A stretch of 64,000 bases of DNA from Variovorax gracilis (GTDB lineage Bacteria > Pseudomonadota > Gammaproteobacteria > Burkholderiales > Burkholderiaceae_C), in the NCBI RefSeq assembly GCF_030317115.1, contig NZ_JASZYF010000006.1, forward strand, positions 1 to 64,000. The letters are read 5' to 3'. Of the stretch, positions 55,516-64,000 are shown piece by piece (position 1 is the stretch's first letter; every line of letters starts with the position of its first letter). The notes beneath the pieces are model-generated. The model saw nothing but the letters and a program-made list of their open reading frames with translations. It did no database searches and was not told where the DNA came from. The translations under genes were made by a program, and so were the position numbers.

Positions 55516-56127
55516 ATGAAACTGATCGGATCCGCTGCCAGTCCTTACGTGCGCAAGGTACGCGTGGTCATGGCCGAGAAGCGGCTCGACTACCAGTTCG
55601 TGATCGAAGACGTCTGGTCTGCCGACACCACGATCTCCAGCGCCAATCCGCTCGGCAAGGTGCCTTGCCTGATCATGGACGGCAGCGAGGCGATGTTCGA
55701 TTCGCGCGTGATCGTCGAATATCTCGACACCCTGTCGCCCGTCGGCAAGCTGATTCCGCAGCAAAGCCGCGAACGCGCCGAAGTCAAGACGTGGGAAGCA
55801 CTGGCCGACGGCGTGATGGACGCTGGCGTGCTCTGGCGTCTCGAAGCGACCTGGGCGAAACGCGGCGACGGCGAACGCAGCCAGGCCTGGATGGACCGCC
55901 AGCGCGGCAAGGTCCTCGCGGGCATCGCCGCCATGGCCAAGGGCCTGGGCGACAAGCCCTTTTGCAGCGGCATCCACCTGAGCCTGTCCGACATCGCGGT
56001 CGGCTGTGCAGTCGGCTGGATCAGCCACCGCTTCCCCGAGATCGACTGGCGTGCCGACCACACCAACCTGGCCCGCCTGTACGACAAGCTCATGCTGCGC
56101 CCCAGCTTCGCCGACACCGCGCCCTGA
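55516..56127 (+). CDS. Glutathione S-transferase family protein
   Basis: 203 aa. Thioredoxin-fold N-terminus (MKLIGSAASPYVRKVRVVMA with the SPYVRKV active-site turn; NPLGKVPCLIMDGSEAMFDS), then an all-helical C-terminal domain (LADGVMDAGVLWRLEATWAK). It conjugates or reduces substrates with glutathione; the class and substrate are not determined. A strong terminator follows. Confidence 0.92.
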   Translation: MKLIGSAASPYVRKVRVVMAEKRLDYQFVIEDVWSADTTISSANPLGKVPCLIMDGSEAMFDSRVIVEYLDTLSPVGKLIPQQSRERAEVKTWEALADGVMDAGVLWRLEATWAKRGDGERSQAWMDRQRGKVLAGIAAMAKGLGDKPFCSGIHLSLSDIAVGCAVGWISHRFPEIDWRADHTNLARLYDKLMLRPSFADTAP

Positions 56128-56146
56128 ACACCCCGGCGCCAACAGA

Positions 56147-56173
56147 AAAGCCCCGCAGAGCGGGGCTTTTTTT
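56147..56173 (+). terminator. Rho-independent terminator after GST gene
   Basis: AAAAGCCCCG-CAGAG-CGGGGCTTTT with further T residues; the stem is perfect and symmetrical, and begins 20 nt after the stop. Confidence 0.93.
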
Positions 56174-56176
56174 CGT

Positions 56177-56243
56177 GAAACGCCCCGGGTCAGGGGGTGG
56201 CGAAGCGACGCGAAGTGCGCGCAGCCTGGAGCCGAGCAATAAA
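56177..56243 (-). repeat. Dispersed GC-rich repeat, partial copy F
   Basis: GGGGGTGGCGAAGCGACGCG, GAAGTGCGCGCAGCCTGGAG: the right half of the repeat seen at 58.1 kb, directly after the GST terminator and between convergent genes. Confidence 0.6.
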
Positions 56244-56444
56244 AACGTTGCGAGGCGCCCCAAGACGAAGGAGGGAGGGAGGGAGGAGGAGAAGAATCGC
56301 CTCGGGATTTCAACCCGACGGGAATGCCGGGAAGACCTCGCAACATGAAAACGGCCGGGCTTTCCATGCCCGAACCCATAAGAGCGAACCCTGAGCGGCC
56401 CGGTTCCCGCGGCAGTGGTAAGCGTTTGTGACGTCTTGAGCGGC
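56244..56444. other. Structured, purine-tract intergenic region
   Basis: No gene seen. GTTGCGAGG (about 56249-56257) and CCTCGCAAC (about 56336-56344) form a 9-bp inverted repeat enclosing a GGAGGGAGGGAGGGAGG tract and a CGGG...CCCG hairpin; further GC-rich hairpins follow (CCGGGC...GCCCGA). It may be a small RNA or a decayed element. 6S RNA and RNase P RNA were considered, but no conserved core was found. Confidence 0.4.
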
Positions 56445-57029
56445 TCAGCTCGGACCGAGCGCGGCTTCGACCGCGCGCACGAAGGAGCGATCGTCCGGCG
56501 CCGTCATGCTCGAATACGAATCGATGACCTTGCCGTCGCGGCCGATCAGGTACTTGTAGAAATTCCATTTCGGCGTCGTGCCCGACACGTGCGCCAACTC
56601 CTTGAACAGCGGATTCGCGTCGACGCCTCGCACCGAGGATTTCGCGAACATCGGGAATTTGACGCCGAAGGTACTTTCGCAGAATTCGGCGATTTCCTTG
56701 TTGGAGCCCGCCTCCTGCGCAAAGTCATTGGAAGGAAAACCCAGCACCACCAACCCGCGCGGGCGATATTTGCGGTCGAGCGCCTCCAGGCCCTTGTACT
56801 GCGGCGTGAATCCGCAAAAGCTCGCGGTATTCACCACCAGCACCACCTTGCCTGCGTACTGGCACAGTGGCTGGGGCTTTTCGTCCTGCAGCCTCGGGAA
56901 AGTGTGTTGCAGGATGGCCGGGCAGCCCGGCGGAGCCGTCTGCGCGCTGACCGCGGAGGGAAGCAAGCAGGCGATCGAAATCGCAACGGCCGGGAGAAAT
57001 GGCACTGTTGGCCGGATGGGGATTCGCAT
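56445..57029 (-). CDS. Periplasmic glutathione peroxidase-family protein
   Basis: 194 aa from ATG 57029. A signal peptide (PFLPAVAISIACLLPSAVSA) precedes a Gpx/thioredoxin fold: VNTASFCGFTPQYKGLEAL with the peroxidatic Cys in place of selenocysteine, VLGFPSNDFAQE with the Gln position shifted, and WNFYKYLIGRDG with the Trp-Asn pair. It reduces peroxides, probably with thioredoxin-like donors in the periplasm. It is convergent with GST and divergent from the desaturase-like gene by 129 nt. Confidence 0.88.
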   Translation of the reverse strand: MRIPIRPTVPFLPAVAISIACLLPSAVSAQTAPPGCPAILQHTFPRLQDEKPQPLCQYAGKVVLVVNTASFCGFTPQYKGLEALDRKYRPRGLVVLGFPSNDFAQEAGSNKEIAEFCESTFGVKFPMFAKSSVRGVDANPLFKELAHVSGTTPKWNFYKYLIGRDGKVIDSYSSMTAPDDRSFVRAVEAALGPS

Positions 57030-57158
57030 GGCGGTCTTTCCCTCTGAAAAAGGCGCAGGAAGTCGCGCGGTCAAGGCAAGCGTATACGCATCGGCGCACC
57101 CTTGTCACAGGCGCGCCAAACCAGCCGACTAAAATCCGTCGGCTCAAGAAAGACACTA

Positions 57159-58016
57159 ATGCTGTACCCGGAACTCTTCAGACAACTCGAATCCGTCCGT
57201 TGGGACATGGACAAGGATATTCCGTGGCAGTCTTTCGATGCGACCCGGCTCTCCGAGGAGCAGGCCAAGACCATCAAGATGAACGCGATCACGGAATGGG
57301 CGGCCCTGCCCGCCACCGAAATGTTCCTGCGCGACAACCGCCATGACAGCGATTTTTCCGCGTTCATGTCGATCTGGTTCTTCGAGGAGCAGAAGCACTC
57401 CCTGGTGCTGATGGAATACCTCAAGCGCTTCAGCCCGGAGCACGCGCCGACCGAGCAGGAGCTGCACGAAGTGCGCTTCGACTTCGATCCCGCGCCGCCG
57501 CTCGAAACCCTGATGCTGCACTTCTGCGGCGAGATCCGCCTCAACCACTGGTACCGCCGTGCGGCCGAGTGGCATACCGAGCCGGTGATCAAGCACATCT
57601 ACACCACGCTCAGCCAGGACGAAGCCCGCCACGGCGGTGCCTACCTGCGCTACATGAAGCGCGCGATGGAAAAGTTCGGCGACGAAGCCCGCTCGGCCTT
57701 CACGAAGGTCGGCGTGCTGATGGCGAGCGCGCGCCGCACCGCACAGGCGCTGCATCCGACCAACCTGCACGTCAACAAGGCGCTGTTCCCGAACGACACC
57801 ATCCAGAGCCGCGTGCCCGATCCGGACTGGCTGGAGCACTGGCTGGACAAGCAGATCAAGTTCGACTCCGTCTGGGAAAACAAGGTCGGCGATCGCATCC
57901 TGCACAACCTGAGCCTCCTGATGAACAGGAGCTTCAAGACCGTGCAGGAGCTGAACCGCTATCGCAAGGAACTGGCGGCTTCCCTGGGGCCCAGGCCCGA
58001 ATACCAAGGCGCTTGA
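57159..58016 (+). CDS. Ferritin-like di-iron protein, acyl-ACP desaturase-like
   Basis: 285 aa from the ATG of MLYPELFRQLESVRWDM. Two di-iron motifs, FFEEQKHSL and LSQDEARHGG, with further Glu residues in ATEMFLRDN and FCGEIRLNHW, match the EExxH/DExxH pattern of soluble acyl-ACP desaturases and relatives. Its length is near that family. It may oxidise an acyl chain, but the substrate and electron donor are not evident. No ferredoxin gene is adjacent. Confidence 0.8.
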   Translation: MLYPELFRQLESVRWDMDKDIPWQSFDATRLSEEQAKTIKMNAITEWAALPATEMFLRDNRHDSDFSAFMSIWFFEEQKHSLVLMEYLKRFSPEHAPTEQELHEVRFDFDPAPPLETLMLHFCGEIRLNHWYRRAAEWHTEPVIKHIYTTLSQDEARHGGAYLRYMKRAMEKFGDEARSAFTKVGVLMASARRTAQALHPTNLHVNKALFPNDTIQSRVPDPDWLEHWLDKQIKFDSVWENKVGDRILHNLSLLMNRSFKTVQELNRYRKELAASLGPRPEYQGA

Positions 58017-58127
58017 ATAGGCTCGCCCCCAGGCTTCGCGCACTTCGTGTCGCTTCGCCTGCCCCCTGGCCGGGGGCAACACCGGCGGCCCGGCGGAGCC
58101 GGTTCCGTGGTGTTTCTGGAATGGGGG
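58017..58127 (-). repeat. Dispersed GC-rich intergenic repeat, copy E
   Basis: Read on the minus strand: CCAGAAACACCACGGAACCG, GCCGCCGGTGTTGCCCCCGG, CAGGCGAAGCGACACGAAGT, AAGCCTGGGGGCGAGC. It fills the gap between the convergent desaturase-like and rlpA genes. It is the longest well-preserved copy. Confidence 0.8.
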
Positions 58128-58149
58128 GCGCCGTTCGCGAGTGAACGAC

Positions 58150-59202
58150 CTAGCGGCGTTCGACGATGACGGGCGTCAGTTGAAGGCCGTTGCGGACTTG
58201 CTCTGCCGTGTTGCGCGCCAGTTCGCGTGACGCGTAGGGGCCGGCTTGCAGGCGGTGCGTGCCGCGCTCGGTAAATACATTCAGGGACGGCGCCAGGGCG
58301 GGTAGGTCGCGTGCCACTTGCTGCTGGAACCTGGAGGCGCCATCGCGTTGGCTGAACGCGCCGAGTTGAACCCAGAATCCCGACTGCGCGGCGGATGCGA
58401 TGCCTTCGGACGATGGCTGTGGTGAAGCGCCTGGTGGCGGCGCTGCCGGCGCCGCGAGCGGTGCCATCGGCGGGAGTGCGACGACTTCCATCGTCTCGAT
58501 GCGCGGAACCGCCGCGACCGGGGCGGTCCAGGCGGCGGGGACGGAGACGCTGTCCGCGGCTGAGGCCGGTGGGACGGGGGCTGCGGATGCGGCAGGCTGC
58601 GTACGCTGCGCCAGTTGCGTCGCATCCACGTTGCCGCGTCGCCATGCGCCGGTGCGGATGTCCTCGTTGGTGATGCGTTCGATCTCGACCGGCGCGACGC
58701 CTCGCAACAGGTCCAGCTTGAGCGCCGCGGTGTAGCTCAGGTCGATCACGCGATCGTCGTGGAAAGGGCCTCGGTCGTTGACCCGGACGATCACCTCGCG
58801 CCCGTTGGCCGGATTGCGCACGCGCACATAGCTCGGCAGCGGCAAAGTCTTGTGGGCGGCCGTCATTGCATACATGTCGTAGGGCTCGCCGCTCGCGGTG
58901 GACTGGCTGTGGAACTTGCGGCCGTACCAGGACGCGAGGCCGCCTTCGCGAAAAGGCCGGTCGTCGACGATCGGCACATAGGACTTGCCGAGCACGACGT
59001 AGGGCTTGCTCGTGCCTCCGCTGCTGCGAATCGACTCGACGCGCGGCTCGGCATCCGGCACCTGGCTGAGGCCCGAAGGCGGATTGGCGTCGGCACCGTC
59101 GCGGCCACCCCGCGGACCGCTCGCACAGCCTGCCAGGAAAAGGAGCGTCGCACCCGCGATGCACGCGAGGGCGCGTTGCGAAGACAGGCCCCGCTTAGCC
59201 AA
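58150..59202 (-). CDS. rlpA: RlpA-family septal ring lipoprotein (lytic transglycosylase-like) with SPOR domain
   Basis: 350 aa from a TTG (59202) that has GGAAGG 6 nt upstream and overlaps the glnE stop. A lipobox (LLFLAGC) follows a 20-residue hydrophobic segment. The double-psi beta-barrel is complete: GGLASWYGRKFHSQSTASGE, VRVRNPANGREVIVRVNDRG and FHDDRVIDLSYTAA. A Pro/Ala-rich linker leads to a C-terminal SPOR domain (FWVQLGAFSQRDGASRF; LQAGPYASREL) that binds denuded peptidoglycan at the septum. An upstream ATG in frame would lie within glnE and is not supported. Confidence 0.9.
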   Translation of the reverse strand: MAKRGLSSQRALACIAGATLLFLAGCASGPRGGRDGADANPPSGLSQVPDAEPRVESIRSSGGTSKPYVVLGKSYVPIVDDRPFREGGLASWYGRKFHSQSTASGEPYDMYAMTAAHKTLPLPSYVRVRNPANGREVIVRVNDRGPFHDDRVIDLSYTAALKLDLLRGVAPVEIERITNEDIRTGAWRRGNVDATQLAQRTQPAASAAPVPPASAADSVSVPAAWTAPVAAVPRIETMEVVALPPMAPLAAPAAPPPGASPQPSSEGIASAAQSGFWVQLGAFSQRDGASRFQQQVARDLPALAPSLNVFTERGTHRLQAGPYASRELARNTAEQVRNGLQLTPVIVERR

Positions 59203-61981
59203 ACACCGCCTTCCACAAAGCCAGCATGGCCTCGCGCTCGGCCACGAGCGAGTCCATGGGCACCTGCGTGGGCTCTTCGTTGAGCCGCGCGCGGTGCTGG
59301 ACGCGCCGCAGCTCGCGATAGGCCGATGCCGCGTTCTGGCCGATGCCCTCGGGCAGCAGGCGTGCGGCCTCCGCACGCAGCAGCAGGGCGATGTTGCCGA
59401 CATTGGGTATCAGTTCCGGATGCGTCTTCGCCTCCGACAGCACGAGGAACTGCACGGCGAACTCCGCATCGACCATGCCGCCTGCACTGTGCTTGACGTC
59501 GAAGCGTTCGGGCTTGACCGGCCGTGCGGCGCGCACCTTCTCGCGCATCGCGACGATCTCGGCCTTGAGCGCCTCGCGATCCCGCGGCGCGGTGATCACC
59601 GCGTCGCGAATGCGGTCGAAGCGATCGCCCAGCGACGCATCGCCCAGCACGAAACGCGCGCGGGTCATGGCCTGGTGCTCCCAGGTCCATGCCGTGTTGC
59701 TGCCGCGGCCGAGCTGGTATTTCTCGTAGGCCTCGAAGCTGGTCGTGAGCAGGCCCGAGTTGCCGTTGGGGCGCAGCGCGGTGTCGATCTCGAACAGGTC
59801 GCCTTCGCGTGTCTTCACCGTGAGCCAGTTGATCAGCTTGCGCACGTAGGCAGCGTAGACCTCGCCGGCGCGCTCGTCGTCGTCGTCGTACACGAACACG
59901 ATGTCGAGGTCGCTGCCGTAACCGAGCTCTTTGCCGCCGAGCTTGCCATAGCCGATGATCGCGAACTGCGGCTGCTCCCGATGCGGGTTGCGCAGGTGCG
60001 GCCAGCACCAGCGCGCCGTGACGCGCAGCACCGAATCGGCCAGGGCGCTCAGGTCGTCGGCCACCTGCTCGACGGTGATGCGGCCGTCGACGTCGCGCGC
60101 CAGCGTGCGGAAGAGTTCCGCATGGTGCGCGTGGCGCAGCAGGTTGAGCAGGCGCTCTTCATCGGCCTCGCCGGTGCGAGTCAGCGAGACATGGCGGCTT
60201 TCGAGTTCGTTTTCGAACTCGGCCGCGACGAAGCGGCCGGACAGCATCTCGTCGCTGGCCAACTCGTCGATGACGCCCGGATGCTGCATGAGGTAGCGCG
60301 CGGGCCACTTGGCGGAGCCCAGCAGGCGCAGCAGCCGCTCCTGCACCGCCGGCCGCTCGACCAGCAATGCGATGTAGCTGTCGCGGCGCAGCAGGGGCTC
60401 GATCCAGTCGGCCCAGCGCAGCGCGGCGTCGACATGGTGGCCGACCTTGCCCGGCGCTTCGCTGTCGGGTTCGCGCAGCCACTGGCCGGTGCGCAGCACC
60501 AGTTGGCGCAGGCGCGCGCGCGTTTCGTCGCGCAGGGCCAGCACGCGCGGGTTGTCGCACCAGGCCTTGATGCGTTCGGCGAAGGGTTCCGGCAGTTCCT
60601 CGATCAGGTCGGCCAGATCGATCACCGGCGCGGCCGGGGACTTGCCGTTGCAATTCGTGCAGGGCTTCTTGCCGCCGAGCAGCTTGTCGAACTCCTGTGC
60701 CACGAATTCGCGATGCGCATCGAGCTGCGCCAGGAAGGCGCAGCAGTCGGCGAAGCCCATCGACTGCGAGATCCAGCGCACGTCGTCGTCGTTGACGGGC
60801 AGCACGTGGGTCTGCTGGTCGTCCAGGTACTGGATGCGGTGCTCCACGCGGCGCAGGAATTCATAGGCCGCGGCCAAGGCATCCGCCGTTTCCTGCGGCA
60901 TGAGGTTGGCGCGGGCGAGCCGCTGCAACGCATCGAGCGTAGGGCGCGTGCGCAGCTCCGGAAACTGCCCGCCTCGCACCACCTGCAGCAACTGCACGGT
61001 GAACTCGATCTCCCGGATGCCACCGCGCGAGAGCTTGACGTCGTTCGCGCGCTCGGGCCGGCCCGCGCTGCGGCGCGCCGCCTGCTCGCGGATCTGGCGA
61101 TGCAGCGTGCGCAGCGAATCGAACACGTTGTAGTCGAGGTAGCGCCGGAAGACGAAGGGCAGCACCACGCCACGCAGCGCCTGCGCCGAGCGGTCGGCCA
61201 CGACGGAAGAGGGCGCGACGACGCGGCTCTTGAGCCAGGCGAAACGCTCCCACTCCCGGCCCTGCACCTGGAAATACTCTTCCAGCGCATCGAGCGAAAC
61301 CACGCTCGGCCCGGAATTGCCGTTGGGCCGCAGTGCCAGGTCCACGCGGAACACGAAGCCGTGCTCGGTGGTGTCGCCCACCAGCGCGTAGATGCGCTTG
61401 ACTGCGCGCGCGAAGAATTCCTGGTTGGACAGCCGCGCACGCCCATCGCCATCGCCCGCGGTTTCGCCGTCGTGGTCGTACAGGTAGATGAGATCGATGT
61501 CGCTCGATACATTGAGCTCGCGCGCACCGAGCTTGCCCATGCCCACGACCCAGAGTTGCGCGCGCTGGCCCTGCTCGCCGAGCGGAGCGCCATGCACGGC
61601 CTCGAGTTCGGCGCATGCCTCGCGGCATGCGACGTCGAGCGCGAATTCGGCGAGCTCGGTCACGGCCGTGGTCACGACGGCCAGCGGTGCCTGCGCATCG
61701 CAATCGAGCGTGATGAGCCGCTCCATCACGAGCTGCCGCACGGTGCGCAGCGCATCCGCCACATTGTCCCCGCGCGTGCGAAGGGCATCGTAGGCTTCGG
61801 CCATGTGCGCCTTCACCGGTTCACCCGGTGGCAGCAAAGACAATTCGCCCGCATAGCGACGCCTGAGGCGCTGCATGAAGCGCGAATAGGCCGATAGCGG
61901 CGTGGGCAAGTTGGATGCCGGTGACAACCGATGCGCCGTGGCGCTGGCGTCGGTGGAACCCGTATGGGAGCTGGCGGTCAT
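59195..61981 (-). CDS. glnE: Bifunctional glutamine synthetase adenylyltransferase/deadenylase
   Basis: 928 aa from ATG 61981 (AGGA just upstream). It adds and removes AMP on glutamine synthetase in nitrogen control. Two nucleotidyltransferase domains: N-terminal deadenylase with VGMGKLGARELNVSSDIDLI, C-terminal adenylylase with IGYGKLGGKELGYGSDLDIV; both keep the G-S-D-x-D core. The middle helical parts are conserved (GGIREIEFTVQLLQ; AGGMVDAEFAVQFL). Its last codons overlap the TTG of rlpA. It is divergent from yhdP by 25 nt, so the two promoters must overlap the coding starts. Confidence 0.96.
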   Translation of the reverse strand: MTASSHTGSTDASATAHRLSPASNLPTPLSAYSRFMQRLRRRYAGELSLLPPGEPVKAHMAEAYDALRTRGDNVADALRTVRQLVMERLITLDCDAQAPLAVVTTAVTELAEFALDVACREACAELEAVHGAPLGEQGQRAQLWVVGMGKLGARELNVSSDIDLIYLYDHDGETAGDGDGRARLSNQEFFARAVKRIYALVGDTTEHGFVFRVDLALRPNGNSGPSVVSLDALEEYFQVQGREWERFAWLKSRVVAPSSVVADRSAQALRGVVLPFVFRRYLDYNVFDSLRTLHRQIREQAARRSAGRPERANDVKLSRGGIREIEFTVQLLQVVRGGQFPELRTRPTLDALQRLARANLMPQETADALAAAYEFLRRVEHRIQYLDDQQTHVLPVNDDDVRWISQSMGFADCCAFLAQLDAHREFVAQEFDKLLGGKKPCTNCNGKSPAAPVIDLADLIEELPEPFAERIKAWCDNPRVLALRDETRARLRQLVLRTGQWLREPDSEAPGKVGHHVDAALRWADWIEPLLRRDSYIALLVERPAVQERLLRLLGSAKWPARYLMQHPGVIDELASDEMLSGRFVAAEFENELESRHVSLTRTGEADEERLLNLLRHAHHAELFRTLARDVDGRITVEQVADDLSALADSVLRVTARWCWPHLRNPHREQPQFAIIGYGKLGGKELGYGSDLDIVFVYDDDDERAGEVYAAYVRKLINWLTVKTREGDLFEIDTALRPNGNSGLLTTSFEAYEKYQLGRGSNTAWTWEHQAMTRARFVLGDASLGDRFDRIRDAVITAPRDREALKAEIVAMREKVRAARPVKPERFDVKHSAGGMVDAEFAVQFLVLSEAKTHPELIPNVGNIALLLRAEAARLLPEGIGQNAASAYRELRRVQHRARLNEEPTQVPMDSLVAEREAMLALWKAVFG

Positions 61982-62006
61982 AATTCCTGCCACAGCGCGA
62001 TCCTCA

Positions 62007-64000
62007 ATGAACGACACGACGTCTTCCCCTTCACGTCTGCTCAAGATCACCGCTGTGACGGCGCGCTGGTTGTTGGGTTTGCTGCTCGGTGCATGGCTCC
62101 TGCTGGCGCTGTCAGTCCTAGTCCTACACATTTGGATTGTGCCGCGAATCGGCGAGTACCGCGTCGCGCTGGAAGCGCAGGCCTCTCGCGCCATCGGCGT
62201 ACCGGTCCTGATCGGGTCGATCACGGCCCGGTCCGGCAGCTTCTTTCCCACCGTCGAACTGCGCGACGTCGTGCTGCAGGACGCCGGCAAGCAGGCGGCG
62301 CTGCGGCTCGAGCGGGTCGTCGCCAGCGTCTCGCCCCGATCGCTGTGGAAGCTGAGCTTCGAGCAACTCTATATAGAGGGGCCCCAGGTCGAGGTGCGGC
62401 GCGATGCGCTCGGCAAGCTCCATGTGGCGGGGCTCGACATGTCCACCGACACCACCGGCGGAGGCGACGGCGCCGACTGGTTCTTCGCCCAGCGCGAAGT
62501 GGTCGTCGAGGGCGGCACGGTGCGCTGGACCGATGACCTTCGCAAGACGACCCCCTTGCTGCTGACCAATGTGCAGTTCGTCGCCCGCAACGGCAGCCGG
62601 AGCCACGCGATGCGGCTCGACGCCACGCCGCCGGCCGGGTGGGGCGAGCGCTTCACCTTGCGCGGCAAGTTCCGCCAACCGCTGCTGTCGGTGCGCAGCG
62701 GCAACTGGCGCACGTGGGACGGCCAGCTGTACGCCGACCTGCCGTACATCGACGTCACGCGGCTCGGCCGCTACGTGGATCTGGACGCGCGGATTCGCGA
62801 AGGCAGCGGCGGCATGCGCATCTGGGCCGATATCGACGACGGCAGGCTGACGGGCGGGGTGGTGGACCTGGCCTTGTCGAAGATCGACGCTTCGCTGGCG
62901 AAGGGGCTGCAGCCGCTGGTCCTGCGCGGCGTCACCGGGCGGCTCGCCGGGAAGATGACGGACCAGACCCTGGAGTTCTCGACGACCAAGCTGCAGTTCG
63001 ACACCTCCGATGGCATGCGCTGGCCTGGCGGCAACCTGTGGTTCCAGCACACGCCCGCCAAGGAGCGCGTGCCCGAACGCGGCGCGGTGCGCGCGGACCG
63101 GCTCGATCTCGCCGCGATCGCGCTGATCGCCGACCGCCTGCCGCTCGGCGACGCCACGCGCAAGCTCATCGAGTCCTACGAGCCGCACGGACTGGTCGAA
63201 CACATCGACGCGAGCTGGCAAGGCTCCCCCGGCGCGCCCGACAAGTACCAGCTCCGCGGCCGCATGAGCAATTTCGGCATCGCCTCGCAGCGCGGCGAGC
63301 ATGTCGCAGCCCCGCCGCCCGTGGCCGAAGCGCCCGCCGCGGGCCGGGGGGGCCCGCGCCCGGCCGCGCCGCCGGAGCCACCGCCCGTGCCGGTGGGAAC
63401 CCCCGGCGTGCGCGGCGCCACCATCGACTTCGAAGCGAACCAGGCCGGCGGCAGCGCGTCCTTGTCCATCGCAAAGGGGGCGCTGGACCTGCCTGGCGTG
63501 TTCGAGGAGCCCGTGGTTCCGATCGACCAGCTCTCCACGCAGCTCCAGTGGAAGCTCGACGGCGAGGCGGCGCAACTCCAGGTCTCGAACCTGCGCTTTT
63601 CCAACGCCGATGCCGAGGGTGAGGCACAGGCCAGCTGGCGCACGAGCGACCCGGCCGTGTCGCGCAGCGCTTCGCGCCATCCGGGCGTGCTCGACCTCCA
63701 GGGCAAGCTCATGCGTGCCGACGGAACACGCGTGTACCGCTACCTGCCGTTGAGCATCCCCAAGCACACCCGCGACTACGTGCACGATGCAGTCACCAAG
63801 GGCACGGCGAGCAGCGTCGACTTCAAGGTCAAGGGCGATCTGCACGACATGCCCTTCATGGACCCGAAGCATGGCGACTTCCGCATCGCCGCGCGGGTCG
63901 CCGACGTCACCTTTGCCTATGTGCCTCCCACGCTCGGCAACAAGGTGGCATGGCCAGCGCTGAACGGCCTCTCCGGCGAGCTCGTCTTCGAGCGCGCCGG
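62007..64000 (+). CDS. yhdP: YhdP family AsmA-like envelope protein, 3' truncated by window edge
   Basis: The frame is open from ATG 62007 to the window end (665 codons); the protein is normally about 1300 aa. One N-terminal TM helix (LLGLLLGAWLLLALSVLVL) precedes the repeat-beta-groove region: PRIGEYRVALEAQASRAIGV, GSITARSGSFFPTVELRDV and LGRYVDLDARI are typical of the TIGR02099/YhdP family, which helps move phospholipids to the outer membrane. A Pro/Ala-rich insertion (about residues 431-465, GRGGPRPAAPPEPPP) interrupts it. Divergent from glnE. Confidence 0.92.
   Translation, partial: MNDTTSSPSRLLKITAVTARWLLGLLLGAWLLLALSVLVLHIWIVPRIGEYRVALEAQASRAIGVPVLIGSITARSGSFFPTVELRDVVLQDAGKQAALRLERVVASVSPRSLWKLSFEQLYIEGPQVEVRRDALGKLHVAGLDMSTDTTGGGDGADWFFAQREVVVEGGTVRWTDDLRKTTPLLLTNVQFVARNGSRSHAMRLDATPPAGWGERFTLRGKFRQPLLSVRSGNWRTWDGQLYADLPYIDVTRLGRYVDLDARIREGSGGMRIWADIDDGRLTGGVVDLALSKIDASLAKGLQPLVLRGVTGRLAGKMTDQTLEFSTTKLQFDTSDGMRWPGGNLWFQHTPAKERVPERGAVRADRLDLAAIALIADRLPLGDATRKLIESYEPHGLVEHIDASWQGSPGAPDKYQLRGRMSNFGIASQRGEHVAAPPPVAEAPAAGRGGPRPAAPPEPPPVPVGTPGVRGATIDFEANQAGGSASLSIAKGALDLPGVFEEPVVPIDQLSTQLQWKLDGEAAQLQVSNLRFSNADAEGEAQASWRTSDPAVSRSASRHPGVLDLQGKLMRADGTRVYRYLPLSIPKHTRDYVHDAVTKGTASSVDFKVKGDLHDMPFMDPKHGDFRIAARVADVTFAYVPPTLGNKVAWPALNGLSGELVFERA

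Noticed and set aside
56244..56444. 6S or RNase P RNA
   Set aside because: Size and hairpins were suggestive, but the conserved core sequences could not be found on either strand.
59006..61897. 963-codon open frame antisense to glnE
   Set aside because: glnE motifs on the other strand are unambiguous; this frame has none.

Overview
The window is GC-rich chromosomal DNA of a Burkholderiales bacterium, most probably Comamonadaceae and close to Variovorax. This is judged from gene content and order (recA-recX, argC, sucCD, TerC, a pilA locus, birA, topB, purB, glnE, yhdP) and from a family-typical GC-rich intergenic repeat; no database search was possible. No rRNA, tRNA, CRISPR array or complete insertion sequence was seen. 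One structured RNA stands out: a yybP-ykoY (Mn2+) riboswitch in front of a TerC gene.

Layout. 1-2.05 kb: edge of a type IV secretion or conjugative region, with a VirB6/TrbL-like protein carrying a divergent C-terminus, a small three-helix membrane protein, and a decayed VirB6 fragment. 2.06-9.1 kb: sugar-phosphate isomerase-like protein, class I amidotransferase, small lipoprotein, topoisomerase III with a SWIB tail, a SET-domain protein with a lysine-rich tail, biotin-protein ligase. 9.1-17.8 kb: TctE/TctD-like two-component pair, MarR regulator, recA (LexA box) and recX, argC, sucC-sucD, TerC. 17.8-22.5 kb: a signalling run of PP2C phosphatase, FHA protein, CHASE2 adenylate/guanylate cyclase and class II cyclic-nucleotide phosphodiesterase.

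22.5-46.1 kb is a large type IV pilus region: pilA behind a sigma54 promoter; two AT-rich, probably acquired genes (a PmtA-like methyltransferase and a phosphoethanolamine-transferase-like enzyme) that may modify pilin; then two complete minor-pilin operons of identical order (pilE-fimT-pilV-pilW-pilX-pilY1) pointing at each other. The first PilY1 is giant (about 2258 aa) because of about 26 two-cysteine repeats. Between the two operons lie a TonB-like protein, two small secreted proteins and a small monooxygenase.

46.1-64 kb: moaC, an M48 protease, a holin-like membrane protein, a riboswitch-controlled TerC with an unknown partner, small zinc-binding proteins, yaeQ-purB, a second M48 protease coupled to a YjgN-type membrane protein, a glutathione transferase, a glutathione peroxidase, a di-iron desaturase-like protein, rlpA-glnE and the start of yhdP. 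About seven copies of a 60-115 bp GC-rich repeat lie in intergenic spaces; one is read through inside the leader of the second PilW.
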